A stretch of DNA of 64,000 nucleotides, from positions 33,349 to 97,348 of the forward strand of contig VYDB01000040.1 of NCBI GenBank assembly GCA_009843635.1, written 5' to 3'. The translations under genes and the position numbers were made by a program. Origin of the DNA: Gammaproteobacteria bacterium. GTDB taxonomy: Bacteria > Pseudomonadota > Gammaproteobacteria > Pseudomonadales > Azotimanducaceae. Of this stretch, positions 25,626 to 34,122 are shown piece after piece. The stretch's first letter is position 1; every line of letters begins with the position of its first letter. The notes under the pieces were generated by a model. It was not told the DNA's origin and did no database searches. It saw only the letters and a list, made by a program, of their open reading frames with translations.

Positions 25626-27613
25626 GGCGTCTCCTCGGCTCGTATGGTCACCAGCAATTGGCCGTTCTCCACTTGGTCGCCGGCCGTCACGTGCAGCGCC
25701 TCGATGGTGCCGTCCCTTGGCGCGGTGATGCGGTGCTCCATCTTCATCGCTTCGAGAATCAGCAGCAGTTGCCCTTTCTGGACCGCGTCGCCGGCAGCGA
25801 CCGCGGTGGAAAGCACCGCGCCTGGCATGGGAGCGGCCAAGCCACCGCCTTGGTCTTCCCCGGCAGGGTCCGGGTAGCGCGGCAGTTGCGTCACGGTCAG
25901 GCCCCCGGAGCGGCCTTGCACGAACCAATCGTCGCCTTGGGGCTGCACCCTGAACCTGAGGCGCTTGCCGTCGATGGCGACCTCCACGCGCCCAGAGCCG
26001 CAAGCATGGGCTTCGACCAGCATCTCATCGCCGCCGTCGGCGATCATGCGGAACTTGCCGTCGCGGCGGGACTGGTATTCGAGATTCAGCGTTTCGCCGC
26101 CGATGTCGAAGGCCAGCTTTTGCCAAGGCATTGTGGAGTTGCGCCAGCCGCTCGGCACTCGGCGGCTGATGCGGGCGCGGGCGCGGCGGCGTGCTTGACC
26201 CTCCAAGGCCGCGGCCACCGCCGCTTCGATGCGCTCGGTGCCGGAGATCGCCCGGCGGCGAGGCGGATTCACCCGCTCAATGAAGTCGGTGGTGGTGTCG
26301 CCGGCTAGGAATTCCGGGGTGCGCAGGGTGGCGACCAGAAAGTCGCGGTTGGTGGTCAGGCCGTGAATCTCCGTGGCCTCCAAGGCCCTGGCCAGCCGCC
26401 CGGCCGCCTCCCGGCGGGTGAGGCCGTGGGCGGTGACCTTGGCGATCATGGGATCGAACTCGATGCTGATCTCGCTGCCGGACTCCACACCGGAATCGTA
26501 GCGGGCTTGGCCCGCCTCGGCGGGCCGCCAGACGGCGACCGTGCCGGGCGCGGGCAGGAAGTTGCGTTCCGGGTTTTCGGCGTAGAGGCGGGCTTCGATG
26601 GCCCAGCCGTTGATGGCGAGGTCGTCCTGGGTGAACGACAGCGGCTCCCCTTCGGCGATGCGGACCTGCTCGCGCACCAAATCGTGGCCAATGATCTCCT
26701 CGGTGACTGGGTGCTCCACCTGTAGCCTGGCGTTGACCTCCAGAAAGAAGAAGTCATCGTCCTGCACCAGAAACTCCACGGTGCCAGCCGATGAATAGCC
26801 GAGTTTCCGGGCCGCGGCGATGGCCGCTTCGCCGAGGCGTTGCCGCAGCCCTGGCGTGACTGCCGGGGAGGGCGCCTCCTCGATCACCTTCTGGTGGCGG
26901 CGCTGAATGGAGCATTCCCGTTCAAAGCAATGGACGAGATTGCCGTGCCGGTCGCCGAGAATCTGCATCTCCACATGGCGGGCGTGATCCAGCCACTTCT
27001 CCAAAAAAAGCGTGTCGTCGCCGAAGGCGGCGCCGGATTCCCGCCGCGCCCCGGCGATGGCGGCTTCGAGGCCGGACTCGTCCTCCACCACGCGCATCCC
27101 GCGTCCACCGCCGCCCGCCGCCGCCTTAACGAGCACCGGATAGCCGATTTGCCGAGCGGCCTCGGCGGGTGCGGTGGCATCGGTGATCTCGATGGCGTTC
27201 AGCGTTGGCACGCCGGCCTCCTGCATCAGCGCCTTGGCGGACAACTTGTCGCCCATCAGTCCGATGACTTCCGGAGCGGGACCCAGCCACTTCAGCCCGG
27301 CATCGATCACCGCTTGGGCGAAAGCCTGATTTTCGGACAGAAAACCGTAACCCGGATGCACGGCGTCGGCGCCGGAGCGACGGCAGGCGCCGATCACCTT
27401 GTCCACGTCAAGATAGGTTTGCCGGGCGGTGCGCCCGTTCAGGGCGATGGCGCTGCCCGCCTCCTTCACGAAGGGCGCGTTCGCATCGCCGTCGGCATAC
27501 ACGGCCACGGTGTCTATGCCCATGTCGTGGGCGGTGCGCAGGATGCGGCGGGCGATCTCGCCGCGGTTGGCGATGAGCAGCCTGGTGATGGGCTCGATCT
27601 TCACATCCGCCAT
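25622..27613 (-). CDS. Acyl-CoA carboxylase biotin-carrying alpha subunit
   Basis: A 663-residue fusion of biotin carboxylase and biotin carboxyl carrier domains. I start at ATG 27613 (MADVKIEPITRLLIANRGEIARRILRTA), which overlaps the beta-subunit stop by 13 bp; the frame is open another 825 bp upstream but only across that gene. The ATP-grasp glycine loop is KAAAGGGGRGMRVV, and the FLEVNARLQVEHPVTEE motif is intact. The C-terminus ends with the biotinylation site EAMKMEHRI about 37 residues from the end. It pairs with the following beta subunit and carboxylates a branched acyl-CoA (methylcrotonyl-, geranyl- or propionyl-CoA). Confidence 0.92.
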   Translation of the reverse strand: MADVKIEPITRLLIANRGEIARRILRTAHDMGIDTVAVYADGDANAPFVKEAGSAIALNGRTARQTYLDVDKVIGACRRSGADAVHPGYGFLSENQAFAQAVIDAGLKWLGPAPEVIGLMGDKLSAKALMQEAGVPTLNAIEITDATAPAEAARQIGYPVLVKAAAGGGGRGMRVVEDESGLEAAIAGARRESGAAFGDDTLFLEKWLDHARHVEMQILGDRHGNLVHCFERECSIQRRHQKVIEEAPSPAVTPGLRQRLGEAAIAAARKLGYSSAGTVEFLVQDDDFFFLEVNARLQVEHPVTEEIIGHDLVREQVRIAEGEPLSFTQDDLAINGWAIEARLYAENPERNFLPAPGTVAVWRPAEAGQARYDSGVESGSEISIEFDPMIAKVTAHGLTRREAAGRLARALEATEIHGLTTNRDFLVATLRTPEFLAGDTTTDFIERVNPPRRRAISGTERIEAAVAAALEGQARRRARARISRRVPSGWRNSTMPWQKLAFDIGGETLNLEYQSRRDGKFRMIADGGDEMLVEAHACGSGRVEVAIDGKRLRFRVQPQGDDWFVQGRSGGLTVTQLPRYPDPAGEDQGGGLAAPMPGAVLSTAVAAGDAVQKGQLLLILEAMKMEHRITAPRDGTIEALHVTAGDQVENGQLLVTIRAEETP

Positions 27614-29232
27614 GTGCCGAACTCCTTGGTGCCTTCCACTTTGTTGTTGTAGGCGGCCGACAGCGACAGGGCAATGACGATGCGTGTGTCGCGCGGATCG
27701 ATCATGCCGTCGTCGGAGACCCGGGAGGTGGCGAACAGGCCCTTGGAACGCTCCTCGGCCCAGTGCTCGGCGATGGCCGCCCGCTTGGCGTCGGCCTCCT
27801 CGTCGAACTCGATGCCCCGGCGCTTGGCGGCGGCGCGCCCGACGATGCTCATGACGCCCGCCATCTGCTTGGGGCCCATCACGGCGATCTTGGCAAAGGG
27901 CCAGATGTAGGTGAACCGCGGCCCGAAGGCACGCCCGCTCATGCCGTAGTTGCCGGCCCCGTAGGAGGATGCGGTGATGATGCTGATGTGCGGCACCGTG
28001 GAGTTGGACACGGCGTTGATCATCTTCGAGCCATTCTTGGTGATGCCGCCCTGCTCGAAGTCGGTGCCGACGATGTAGCCGGTGATGTTGTGCAGGAACA
28101 GCAGCGGCACGTCGATCTGGTTGCACAGTTGGATGAACTGGGCGGCCTTCTCCGCCGACTCCGAAAACAAGGCGCCGTTGTTGCCCAAAATGCCGAGCGG
28201 ATAGCCATGCACCCGCGCCCAGCCGCAGACTAGGGTGGGTCCATAGAGGGGCTTGAACTCCTCGAAGTAGGAGGCATCGACGATGCGGGCGATGACCTCG
28301 CGCATGTCGAACGGCGCGCGCAGGTCCTTGGAGACTAGGCCGAGCAGGTCTTCCGGGTCGTGCTTGGGCTCCTCGAAGTCGGCCTCCGGCTCCGGCCCCA
28401 ATTTGCGCCAGTTCAGGTGGGCAACCACTTCCCGGCACATGCGGATGCCGTCCATTTCGTCGCGGGCCAGGTAGTCGCCCAAGCCGGAAATGCGGGTGTG
28501 CATGTCGGCGCCGCCCAGGCTTTCCTCGTCGGCGTCCTCGCCGGTGGCCATCTTCACCAAGGGCGGTCCGCCGAGAAACACCCGGGACTGGTTCTTGATG
28601 AAGATGTTGTAGTCGCTCATGCCGGGTTGGTAGGCCCCTCCGGCGGTGGAGGCGCCGAACACCAGCGAGATGGTGGGGATGCGCAGCTTCGAGAGTTCGG
28701 TGATCTCGTAGAACAGCCGCCCGGACTCTGCGAAGTGCTCGATCTCCCGCTGGATGGCCGCCTCCGGGTCGCCGTCGGCCTGGCCGCGCAGGTCCGCGCC
28801 GGCTGACTCCACGAACTGCACGTAGGGCATGCGGTTTTCACGGGCGATTTGCAGCCCCCGCATCAGCTTCTTGGCGTTAAAGGCGTTGAACGCGCCGGCC
28901 CTCACCGAGGGGTCATGGCCGAGGATGACGCACTCCACGTCCTCGATGACGCCGACACCGACCACGAATCCGGAGCCGATGGTGAACGGCGAGCGCCAAG
29001 CCGCCAGCGGGCTGATCTCCAGGAAGGGGGAGTCCCGGTCGAGAACCGCGGCGATGCGTTCGCGGATGGGCATTTTGCCCCGCGAGGCGAGCCGCGCCAT
29101 CGCCTCTGGGCCGCCGCCCTTGGCGGCTTCGTCGAGCAGCGACTGAATCTCGTCGAGCGCCTCAAGCATCTCCGCCTTGTTCTGCTGAAAGGCCGCATCG
29201 CGGGTGTCCAGCCTCGTCTCCAGCACGGGCAT
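27601..29232 (-). CDS. Acyl-CoA carboxylase carboxyltransferase beta subunit
   Basis: A 543-residue carboxyltransferase. ATG 29232 is preceded by GGAGG at seven bases, clearly better than the longer open frame. Both crotonase-like halves are visible: GAFNAFNAKKLMRGLQIARENRMPYVQFVESAGADL and FGASTAGGAYQPGMSDYNIFI in the first, and GILGNNGALFSESAEKAAQFIQLC, FLHNITGYIVGTDFEQGG and SYGAGNYGMSGRAF in the second. The overall pattern fits methylcrotonyl-CoA or geranyl-CoA carboxylase beta chains more than acetyl-CoA carboxylase. It is first in the leftward operon. No isovaleryl-CoA dehydrogenase or HMG-CoA lyase gene accompanies it, so leucine degradation is not proven. Confidence 0.9.
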   Translation of the reverse strand: MPVLETRLDTRDAAFQQNKAEMLEALDEIQSLLDEAAKGGGPEAMARLASRGKMPIRERIAAVLDRDSPFLEISPLAAWRSPFTIGSGFVVGVGVIEDVECVILGHDPSVRAGAFNAFNAKKLMRGLQIARENRMPYVQFVESAGADLRGQADGDPEAAIQREIEHFAESGRLFYEITELSKLRIPTISLVFGASTAGGAYQPGMSDYNIFIKNQSRVFLGGPPLVKMATGEDADEESLGGADMHTRISGLGDYLARDEMDGIRMCREVVAHLNWRKLGPEPEADFEEPKHDPEDLLGLVSKDLRAPFDMREVIARIVDASYFEEFKPLYGPTLVCGWARVHGYPLGILGNNGALFSESAEKAAQFIQLCNQIDVPLLFLHNITGYIVGTDFEQGGITKNGSKMINAVSNSTVPHISIITASSYGAGNYGMSGRAFGPRFTYIWPFAKIAVMGPKQMAGVMSIVGRAAAKRRGIEFDEEADAKRAAIAEHWAEERSKGLFATSRVSDDGMIDPRDTRIVIALSLSAAYNNKVEGTKEFGTWRM

Positions 29233-29307
29233 GCATATCCTCCCCGGGAAAGTTAGTTCTTGGAAAAGCGCGTAAACTAACAGATATCGGGCCAATCAAT
29301 AAGGTTG

Positions 29308-29352
29308 CGCGACCTGACGGTCGCGTATGGAGTTTCGCGTGCGCGAAACTCC
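29308..29352. repeat. REP-like paired-hairpin element, copy 3 (inverted)
   Basis: Read on the complementary strand, hairpin 1 has 11-base arms GGAGTTTCGCG and CGCGAAACTCC around 2 nt (29329-29352). After 3 nt comes hairpin 2, CGCGACC-GTCA-GGTCGCG (29308-29325). The grammar equals copies 1 and 2: a GAGTT/AACTC-footed stem, a 2-3 nt gap, and a stem with a CC-GTNA-GG tip. It lies between the small basic gene and the carboxylase beta start. Confidence 0.6.
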
Positions 29353-29363
29353 CCGCATGGTGT

Positions 29364-29606
29364 TTACCGCCGCCATCGCCGCCGCCGGTGCCCCCGCCCG
29401 CCCTTGGCTCTGCGGCGCTTCTTCAGCGGTGCCATCCGCCTTGCGTTGAAATGCCTAGGCCGCGTGCGCCTGTCTTCCGTTGCTAGTGGCGTGGCCGTTT
29501 CGGTCATGGCTTGCTCAGCCGGGTCCTTCAGCAGTTCCGCCTTGGCTGCCTCGTCAAGGGGCTGGGGGATGAGTTGATGGGATGGTTGGGTGGTTGAAAT
29601 CGCCAT
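29364..29606 (-). CDS. Small basic protein of unknown function
   Basis: An 80-residue open frame. AGGAG sits eight bases before the ATG at 29606, a good ribosome-binding site for a frame this short. The N-terminal 45 residues are polar and acidic-neutral (SHQLIPQPLDEAAKAELLKDPAEQA), then the last 30 residues become extremely arginine/lysine-rich (KKRRRAKGG, then RRRRWRR at the end). There is no membrane segment or cysteine. Such a tail suggests nucleic-acid or ribosome binding. I recognise no family. The opposite-strand reading lacks a start signal and was rejected. Confidence 0.5.
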   Translation of the reverse strand: MAISTTQPSHQLIPQPLDEAAKAELLKDPAEQAMTETATPLATEDRRTRPRHFNARRMAPLKKRRRAKGGRGHRRRRWRR

Positions 29607-29720
29607 GAAGGATGCTCCTCATTCCTGTGTGGTTGGGTGCATCCATCCTTCCCGCCGGGCAAGCAGTCCGCTAGTGGAAATCTCTGCAGTGCTTGTAGGA
29701 AATTGTCCCGGCGTAGGTTG

Positions 29721-29747
29721 AAAAAGCCGGATTTAGGGGTTCCGGCT
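29721..29747 (-). terminator. Rho-independent terminator after the SCP2-PhyH gene
   Basis: On the minus strand the stem AGCCGGA (29747-29741) pairs with TCCGGCT (29731-29725) around a 9-nt loop. Five U follow (complement of AAAAA at 29721-29725). The stem begins at the last base of the TGA stop, so the terminator abuts the coding region. Confidence 0.75.
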
Positions 29748-30829
29748 CAGTATTTTCCCGGATAGGTGCCAAGAATCGGGCCGTGCGGTTCATAGCCCAT
29801 GAGTTGGCGAATGCGTTCCGGGTAGCTGTCTGCCACCTCACGGGGAATGGCGAGGTAGTGGTTCTCCTCCTGGCGCAGCCAACCGAGGGAGTAGGTGTTG
29901 ATCAAGCCCATGCGCGGTGCGTCGGAGTTGTTTGCGCCGCCGCCGTGCAGCACGGAGCCCAAGTAGAGCAGGAGCGAGCCCTTGGCCATCACCGCCTGCA
30001 CCGTGTGCTCCGTCCGGGTGCTGACGCTGCGTGGTGGGCCATGGTGGGAACCGGGCAGTACGTGCGTCGCCCCGTTTTCGGCGGTGAAGTCGTCCAGTGC
30101 CCACATGGCGCTCACCTGCAGTTCCATGCCTTGAATGCTCAAGGGGTAGATGCCGTCGTCACGATGCAGAACTTGGGCCGCTTCGCCGGGCAGGATTTCG
30201 ATGCCGGTGCAGCTTCCGATCCGGTAGTTGATGCAGTGCGGCAATAGGATTTGATCGACGACGCCAAGCGTGAACGCATCGCCAATGAGTTCCGCCGAGG
30301 CGCGCGAGCGAGCCAGGATTTCGCTCAGCCTCAAGGTCTTGTAGCCCTCGAAATCCGCGTAGTAGGCATCACCCACCGCGTCGAAGTGGGGCCGCAGTTC
30401 CTGGGCGACCCGGTCGGCGAGGGCATCGGATGCGCAGTTCTCGACGATTGCCGCCCCGGCCGCGTTCAACGCCTCGGCCACATCCCGGCTGTCATCCTGG
30501 CTTGAAAAACGGCTGATGCGCCGGGTCTTGCCATGGGCGGCGTCAAGCAGCAGGCTGAGCTGCATGGCGTGGTTTTGGCTGCCGCTCAAGTGCAGGCGTC
30601 CCTGGTAGTAGGCTTGGGCTGGGTCGGTGCGGCCGGCGCAGATCGCTGCCAAAACTTCGGTGGTGGTGGTCAGGACCGTGTCAGCAGGCGCATCCTTGCG
30701 GCAAACCTCCGAACCGTTGATCCACACCACGCCATCCGGCCCCAAGTCGAACTTGAGCGGCGCATCCAATCCTTCCGCAGCCAAGGACTGCCTTAGCGTC
30801 TCGACCAGCTCATCGACTTGGGCACCCAC
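29747..30829 (-). CDS. SCP2 sterol/lipid-carrier domain fused to phytanoyl-CoA dioxygenase domain
   Basis: A 360-residue protein starting at GTG 30829 with GGAGAT upstream. Residues 1-95 match the SCP2 lipid-transfer fold ([53 protein letters not shown]). Residues about 110-360 match the PhyH family of Fe(II)/2-oxoglutarate dioxygenases: the first ligands H-x-D are in QVLHRDDG (about 228-235), the distal His in [11 protein letters not shown], and the 2-oxoglutarate arginine in [20 protein letters not shown]. The fusion implies a hydrophobic or acyl-carrier-presented substrate. It has its own terminator and appears monocistronic. Confidence 0.82.
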   Translation of the reverse strand: MGAQVDELVETLRQSLAAEGLDAPLKFDLGPDGVVWINGSEVCRKDAPADTVLTTTTEVLAAICAGRTDPAQAYYQGRLHLSGSQNHAMQLSLLLDAAHGKTRRISRFSSQDDSRDVAEALNAAGAAIVENCASDALADRVAQELRPHFDAVGDAYYADFEGYKTLRLSEILARSRASAELIGDAFTLGVVDQILLPHCINYRIGSCTGIEILPGEAAQVLHRDDGIYPLSIQGMELQVSAMWALDDFTAENGATHVLPGSHHGPPRSVSTRTEHTVQAVMAKGSLLLYLGSVLHGGGANNSDAPRMGLINTYSLGWLRQEENHYLAIPREVADSYPERIRQLMGYEPHGPILGTYPGKY

Positions 30830-30932
30830 GCGGAATCTCCATCCGTTCCATCCCGCTGACTGGCCGTGCTAGGCTGATTGACCATGCCCGTTCCGGCCAG
30901 CCGTCCATCGCACTATTCTATGGCATCCATCC

Positions 30933-32513
30933 GTGCCTGATTACGACGCCATCATCATCGGTGCCGGCCACAACGGCTTGACCTGCGCGGGCTACCTGGC
31001 GCGGGCGGGCGTAAAGGTCAGGGTCTTGGAGCGCCGCCCGGTGGTAGGCGGGGCGGCGGTCACCGAGGAGTTTCATCCGGGCTTTCGCAACTCCGTTTAC
31101 GCCTATGCGGTCAGCCTCCTGCATCCGGAGGTGATTCGCGATCTGGACCTTTACCGCCACGGACTGGAAATCCTTGAAAGGCCCGCCGGCACCTTGAGCC
31201 TGCTAGACGGCGATCAGTTGCTGCTCTCCCGCGATGCGCAAAAGGCGCAGCGGGAAGTGGCGCGGTTTTCCGCCCGCGACGCCGAGCGCTTAAGCGAGTA
31301 CGAGGAGCGCATCGGCGCGGTGGCGCTGACGTTGCGCGAACTGGCCTTGAGTGCGCCCCCGGATTTCGGCGGTGGTTGGCGCAATGTCCTGCGGCTGCTG
31401 CAGACCGGCAACCGGTTGCGCAAGCTTGGTCGCGCCCAGCGCATCGACTTGGCGGAGTTGATGACCAAGTCACTTGGCGACTACCTCGATAGCTGGTTCG
31501 AGTCCGACCCGCTCAAGGGCATTCTTGGCCTGGAATGCGCGATCGGCAATTTCGTCGATCCCTATCAGGGCGGAACGGCCTATGTGCTGCTGCATCATGC
31601 GTTCGGCGAGGTCAACGGCCGCGTCGGCGCCTGGGGGCACGCCAAGGGCGGCATGGGCGCGATTTCCCAAGCGATGGCCGCATTTGCCGAGAGCCATGGC
31701 GCGGACATCGAGACTTCGGTGCCAGTGAGGGAGATCCTGGTGCAGGCGGGGCGCGCCTGCGGCGTGGTCACCGAAGACGGGGAGCGGATCAGCGCCCGCG
31801 CCGTCGCCGGGAACCTGCATCCGCAGCGGCTGCTCACGGAGTTGTTGGATCCGGCGTTGCTGCCCGCCGACACTCGGCGGCGCATCGACGCCTACCGCAG
31901 CCACTCCGCCACCTTTCGCATGAACGTGGCGCTCAGCGAATTGCCACGCTTTGCCGGTATGGCTGACCAGCCGGTGGACGTCTTCTCCGGGGCGATCGAA
32001 ATCTGTCCGTCGCTCGGCTACATGCGCGACGCCTACGCAACGGCCCGCTCAAAGGGTTGGTCGCAACGCCCCATCATTTCCCTATGGCTGCCCTCGACCC
32101 AGGATCGGACGCTGGCGCCGGAGGGCGGACATGTGGCCAGCCTGTTCTGTCAGCATTTCCAGCGCCACCTGCCGGATGGACGCTCTTGGGATGGGGTTCG
32201 CGATGCGGTGGCCGATCAGGTCATCGACGCCGTCAATCGCCATGCTCCAAACTTCAAATCGTCGATCCTCGGCCGTCAAATCAAGTCGCCGCTGGACATT
32301 GAGCGCGACCTTGGGATGGTGGGCGGCGACATCTTTCATGGCGCCCTGCACTTGGACCAGCTCTTTTCGTTGCGCCCCGTGGCGGGTTGGGCGGACTATC
32401 GGATGCCTGTAAAGGACTTGTATCTCTGCGGTTCCGGGGCCCATCCGGGCGGCGGCGTAAGCGGCTTGCCGGGACGCAACGCGGCTAAGGCGATGCTACG
32501 CGATTTGCGTTGA
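30933..32513 (+). CDS. FAD-dependent oxidoreductase, CrtI/phytoene desaturase-like
   Basis: A 526-residue flavoprotein from GTG 30933. The N-terminal dinucleotide motif is AIIIGAGHNGLTCAGYLARAGVKVRVLERR (6-35), followed by VGGAAVTEEFHPGFRNSVYAY, typical of the NAD(P)/FAD oxidoreductase group next to CrtI and animal PYROXD2. The C-terminal FAD segment is LYLCGSGAHPGGGVSGLPGRNAAKAML. No other carotenoid genes are near, so a pigment role is not supported. It is divergent from the SCP2-PhyH gene and shares a 100-bp gap with it; the two could act on related lipids. Confidence 0.85.
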   Translation: MPDYDAIIIGAGHNGLTCAGYLARAGVKVRVLERRPVVGGAAVTEEFHPGFRNSVYAYAVSLLHPEVIRDLDLYRHGLEILERPAGTLSLLDGDQLLLSRDAQKAQREVARFSARDAERLSEYEERIGAVALTLRELALSAPPDFGGGWRNVLRLLQTGNRLRKLGRAQRIDLAELMTKSLGDYLDSWFESDPLKGILGLECAIGNFVDPYQGGTAYVLLHHAFGEVNGRVGAWGHAKGGMGAISQAMAAFAESHGADIETSVPVREILVQAGRACGVVTEDGERISARAVAGNLHPQRLLTELLDPALLPADTRRRIDAYRSHSATFRMNVALSELPRFAGMADQPVDVFSGAIEICPSLGYMRDAYATARSKGWSQRPIISLWLPSTQDRTLAPEGGHVASLFCQHFQRHLPDGRSWDGVRDAVADQVIDAVNRHAPNFKSSILGRQIKSPLDIERDLGMVGGDIFHGALHLDQLFSLRPVAGWADYRMPVKDLYLCGSGAHPGGGVSGLPGRNAAKAMLRDLR

Positions 32514-32550
32514 TCCGGCGCAGGGATTGTGTCGCTGGCCGCGCTGCCAA

Positions 32551-33921
32551 TCACGCTGCCAGGCGCAGCAACTGAATCGGCAATGGCATCACCCGAACGC
32601 CGTTGATTTCACCTGTTTGGCGGCTTTTGCTCCAGATCTCGCCATTGCCGTAGCGGGCTATCTGCTTCAACGCCTTGAGGCGTAGTTGGCTGGTCCATTT
32701 GATCTCAACGGGCCAGAATCGACCGTCGCGCACGTATGCGATGTCCACCTCCGCTTGAGCCTTGATGTAGTAGGTTGGATGGAATCGGTGAAAGTGGCTC
32801 GCAACACAGGCCTCCACGATTTTCGACTCCCACACCGGATCTCCCAGCGCGGCCAGAATCTGTTGCTCGAAGGGGTCCGTCTCGGACGTTAGCCAAGCGC
32901 GAACGGCGTGCAGGATGAAGGGATCGCTGAATACGAGTTTTTTGGCCTTTTTGGGGGCGGGTGCGAGCTTATCCTCGATCAGGGCTGGCAAGACATGAAC
33001 CGCGTCCATGCGCTCCAGCAACGCCACGTAGTCCGCTACGGTTCTCGGGTGGTCGATGGAGAGGTCCTGCGCTAACGCGTTCCACGTAACCTGGGTGGCG
33101 TATCGCTTGACGATGGCGGCCAGCACTTCCCGGAGGTACGGCTCCCGGCGGCCGCGCTTGATCACGTCGCCGCGAATCCAGTCAGAGTAGGTTGCCAGAG
33201 TGCTCCTGCGTATCGTGCCGTGCAGCGCAAGATCGTTAATGCCCGTTAGGTATCCACCGTGGATGAGATACCGGGAAAACGTTGCAAAGACGGACTCGAT
33301 CAGGTCGTCCGAAATGGATTGGGGATCGTCCAGATGGCCGTTTAACCTGTCCATCCCGCCTTCAAGGGTGAGGTATTCCCTGAAAGATAGGGGGTGGAGA
33401 TGGAAATCGGCCACCTCCGCCATGCCCCGCCTGCCGGGAAATCGCATTCTTGCATCCTGGATGAACCCTAGGTCCGAACCCGTGACCATCAGCACCGTTC
33501 GTTCGAGCAATCCGGCGTCGGCGGCATACTTGACGGCCTTATCCCAATCACGAATGTAGGTGACTTCATCGACGATCAAGTAGTTCAGCCCGGTGTCGGG
33601 CGCTGTGGCCAGTTGTTGTTCCACGTGCAGCAATAGACTGTGGTGATCATCGATCAATTCACCGGAAAAGTAGGCGATGGATTCAGGAGGTGCTCCGCTG
33701 CTCAGAAGTTCGGCCATCCACTGCTTCAGCAGCGTGGACTTTCCCGTCTGACGACCACCCCCGAGGCTGTAAATTCCGGGAGCGGAAGTTGGCAGGCTGT
33801 CCAGCAAGGATGAGCGATGTTGATAGTGGCAATCCGCCAGATGCCTCAGTTGCGGATCGGTTTCGACAAAGCGCCGCGCATCGTTTAGGTGGCTGTTGTG
33901 CGGGAGAAATCTTGGATCCAT
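32551..33921 (-). CDS. AAA-type ATPase with DUF4143 domain (copy C)
   Basis: A 456-residue protein from ATG 33921 (a TTG four codons earlier is also possible; neither has a strong ribosome-binding site). Walker A is GGRQTGKST (55-63), Walker B is LNYLIVDEVTYIRDWDKA (112-129), and sensor 1 is VLMVTGSDLGFI. A winged-helix-like segment (WNALAQDLSIDHPRTVADYVALLERM) precedes the C-terminal nuclease-like motif EVDIAYVRDGRFWPVEIKWTS (391-411). It is a distinct subfamily from copies A and B, with a longer N-terminus. A perfect -35 and an inverted repeat lie 36-63 bp upstream of the ATG. It is convergent with the CrtI-like gene. Confidence 0.87.
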   Translation of the reverse strand: MDPRFLPHNSHLNDARRFVETDPQLRHLADCHYQHRSSLLDSLPTSAPGIYSLGGGRQTGKSTLLKQWMAELLSSGAPPESIAYFSGELIDDHHSLLLHVEQQLATAPDTGLNYLIVDEVTYIRDWDKAVKYAADAGLLERTVLMVTGSDLGFIQDARMRFPGRRGMAEVADFHLHPLSFREYLTLEGGMDRLNGHLDDPQSISDDLIESVFATFSRYLIHGGYLTGINDLALHGTIRRSTLATYSDWIRGDVIKRGRREPYLREVLAAIVKRYATQVTWNALAQDLSIDHPRTVADYVALLERMDAVHVLPALIEDKLAPAPKKAKKLVFSDPFILHAVRAWLTSETDPFEQQILAALGDPVWESKIVEACVASHFHRFHPTYYIKAQAEVDIAYVRDGRFWPVEIKWTSQLRLKALKQIARYGNGEIWSKSRQTGEINGVRVMPLPIQLLRLAA

Positions 33922-33955
33922 GGTGGCTGGCAAGGCTCGGCAAATTTATGCACTA

Positions 33956-33984
33956 GACAATATCTAAATTTGGATAACTGTCAA
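33956..33984 (-). promoter_or_regulatory. Promoter with overlapping inverted repeat, DUF4143 gene C
   Basis: On the minus strand a consensus -35 TTGACA (33984-33979) and a -10 TATTGT (33962-33957) are 16 bp apart. An imperfect inverted repeat fills the same interval: GACAATATC (33956-33964) against GATAACTGTC (33973-33982), allowing one inserted base, around TAAATTTG. The operator-like repeat therefore spans exactly the polymerase contact region. The rest of the 33985-34122 gap holds only the leader of the next gene. Confidence 0.6.
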
Positions 33985-34122
33985 TGATTAAATCCATAAA
34001 TTCTCGGCATTCAGATGCCCGGCGGTAAGCGCATTTGCGTTGCATCGAACTCAGGTTCACTATTCCTTGCCCTCGACTTTCAGTCCTTGAAATCTCACCA
34101 CGCCCAACAAAGGAGAAAACCA

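Noticed and set aside
27614..28438. N-terminal extension of the carboxylase alpha frame
   Set aside because: It overlaps the beta-subunit gene in another frame; the biotin carboxylase family starts at 27613.
30933..32513. Carotenoid biosynthesis role for the CrtI-like gene
   Set aside because: The fold matches, but no crtB, crtE or other pigment genes occur nearby and the closest sequence style is the general NAD(P)/FAD oxidoreductase group.
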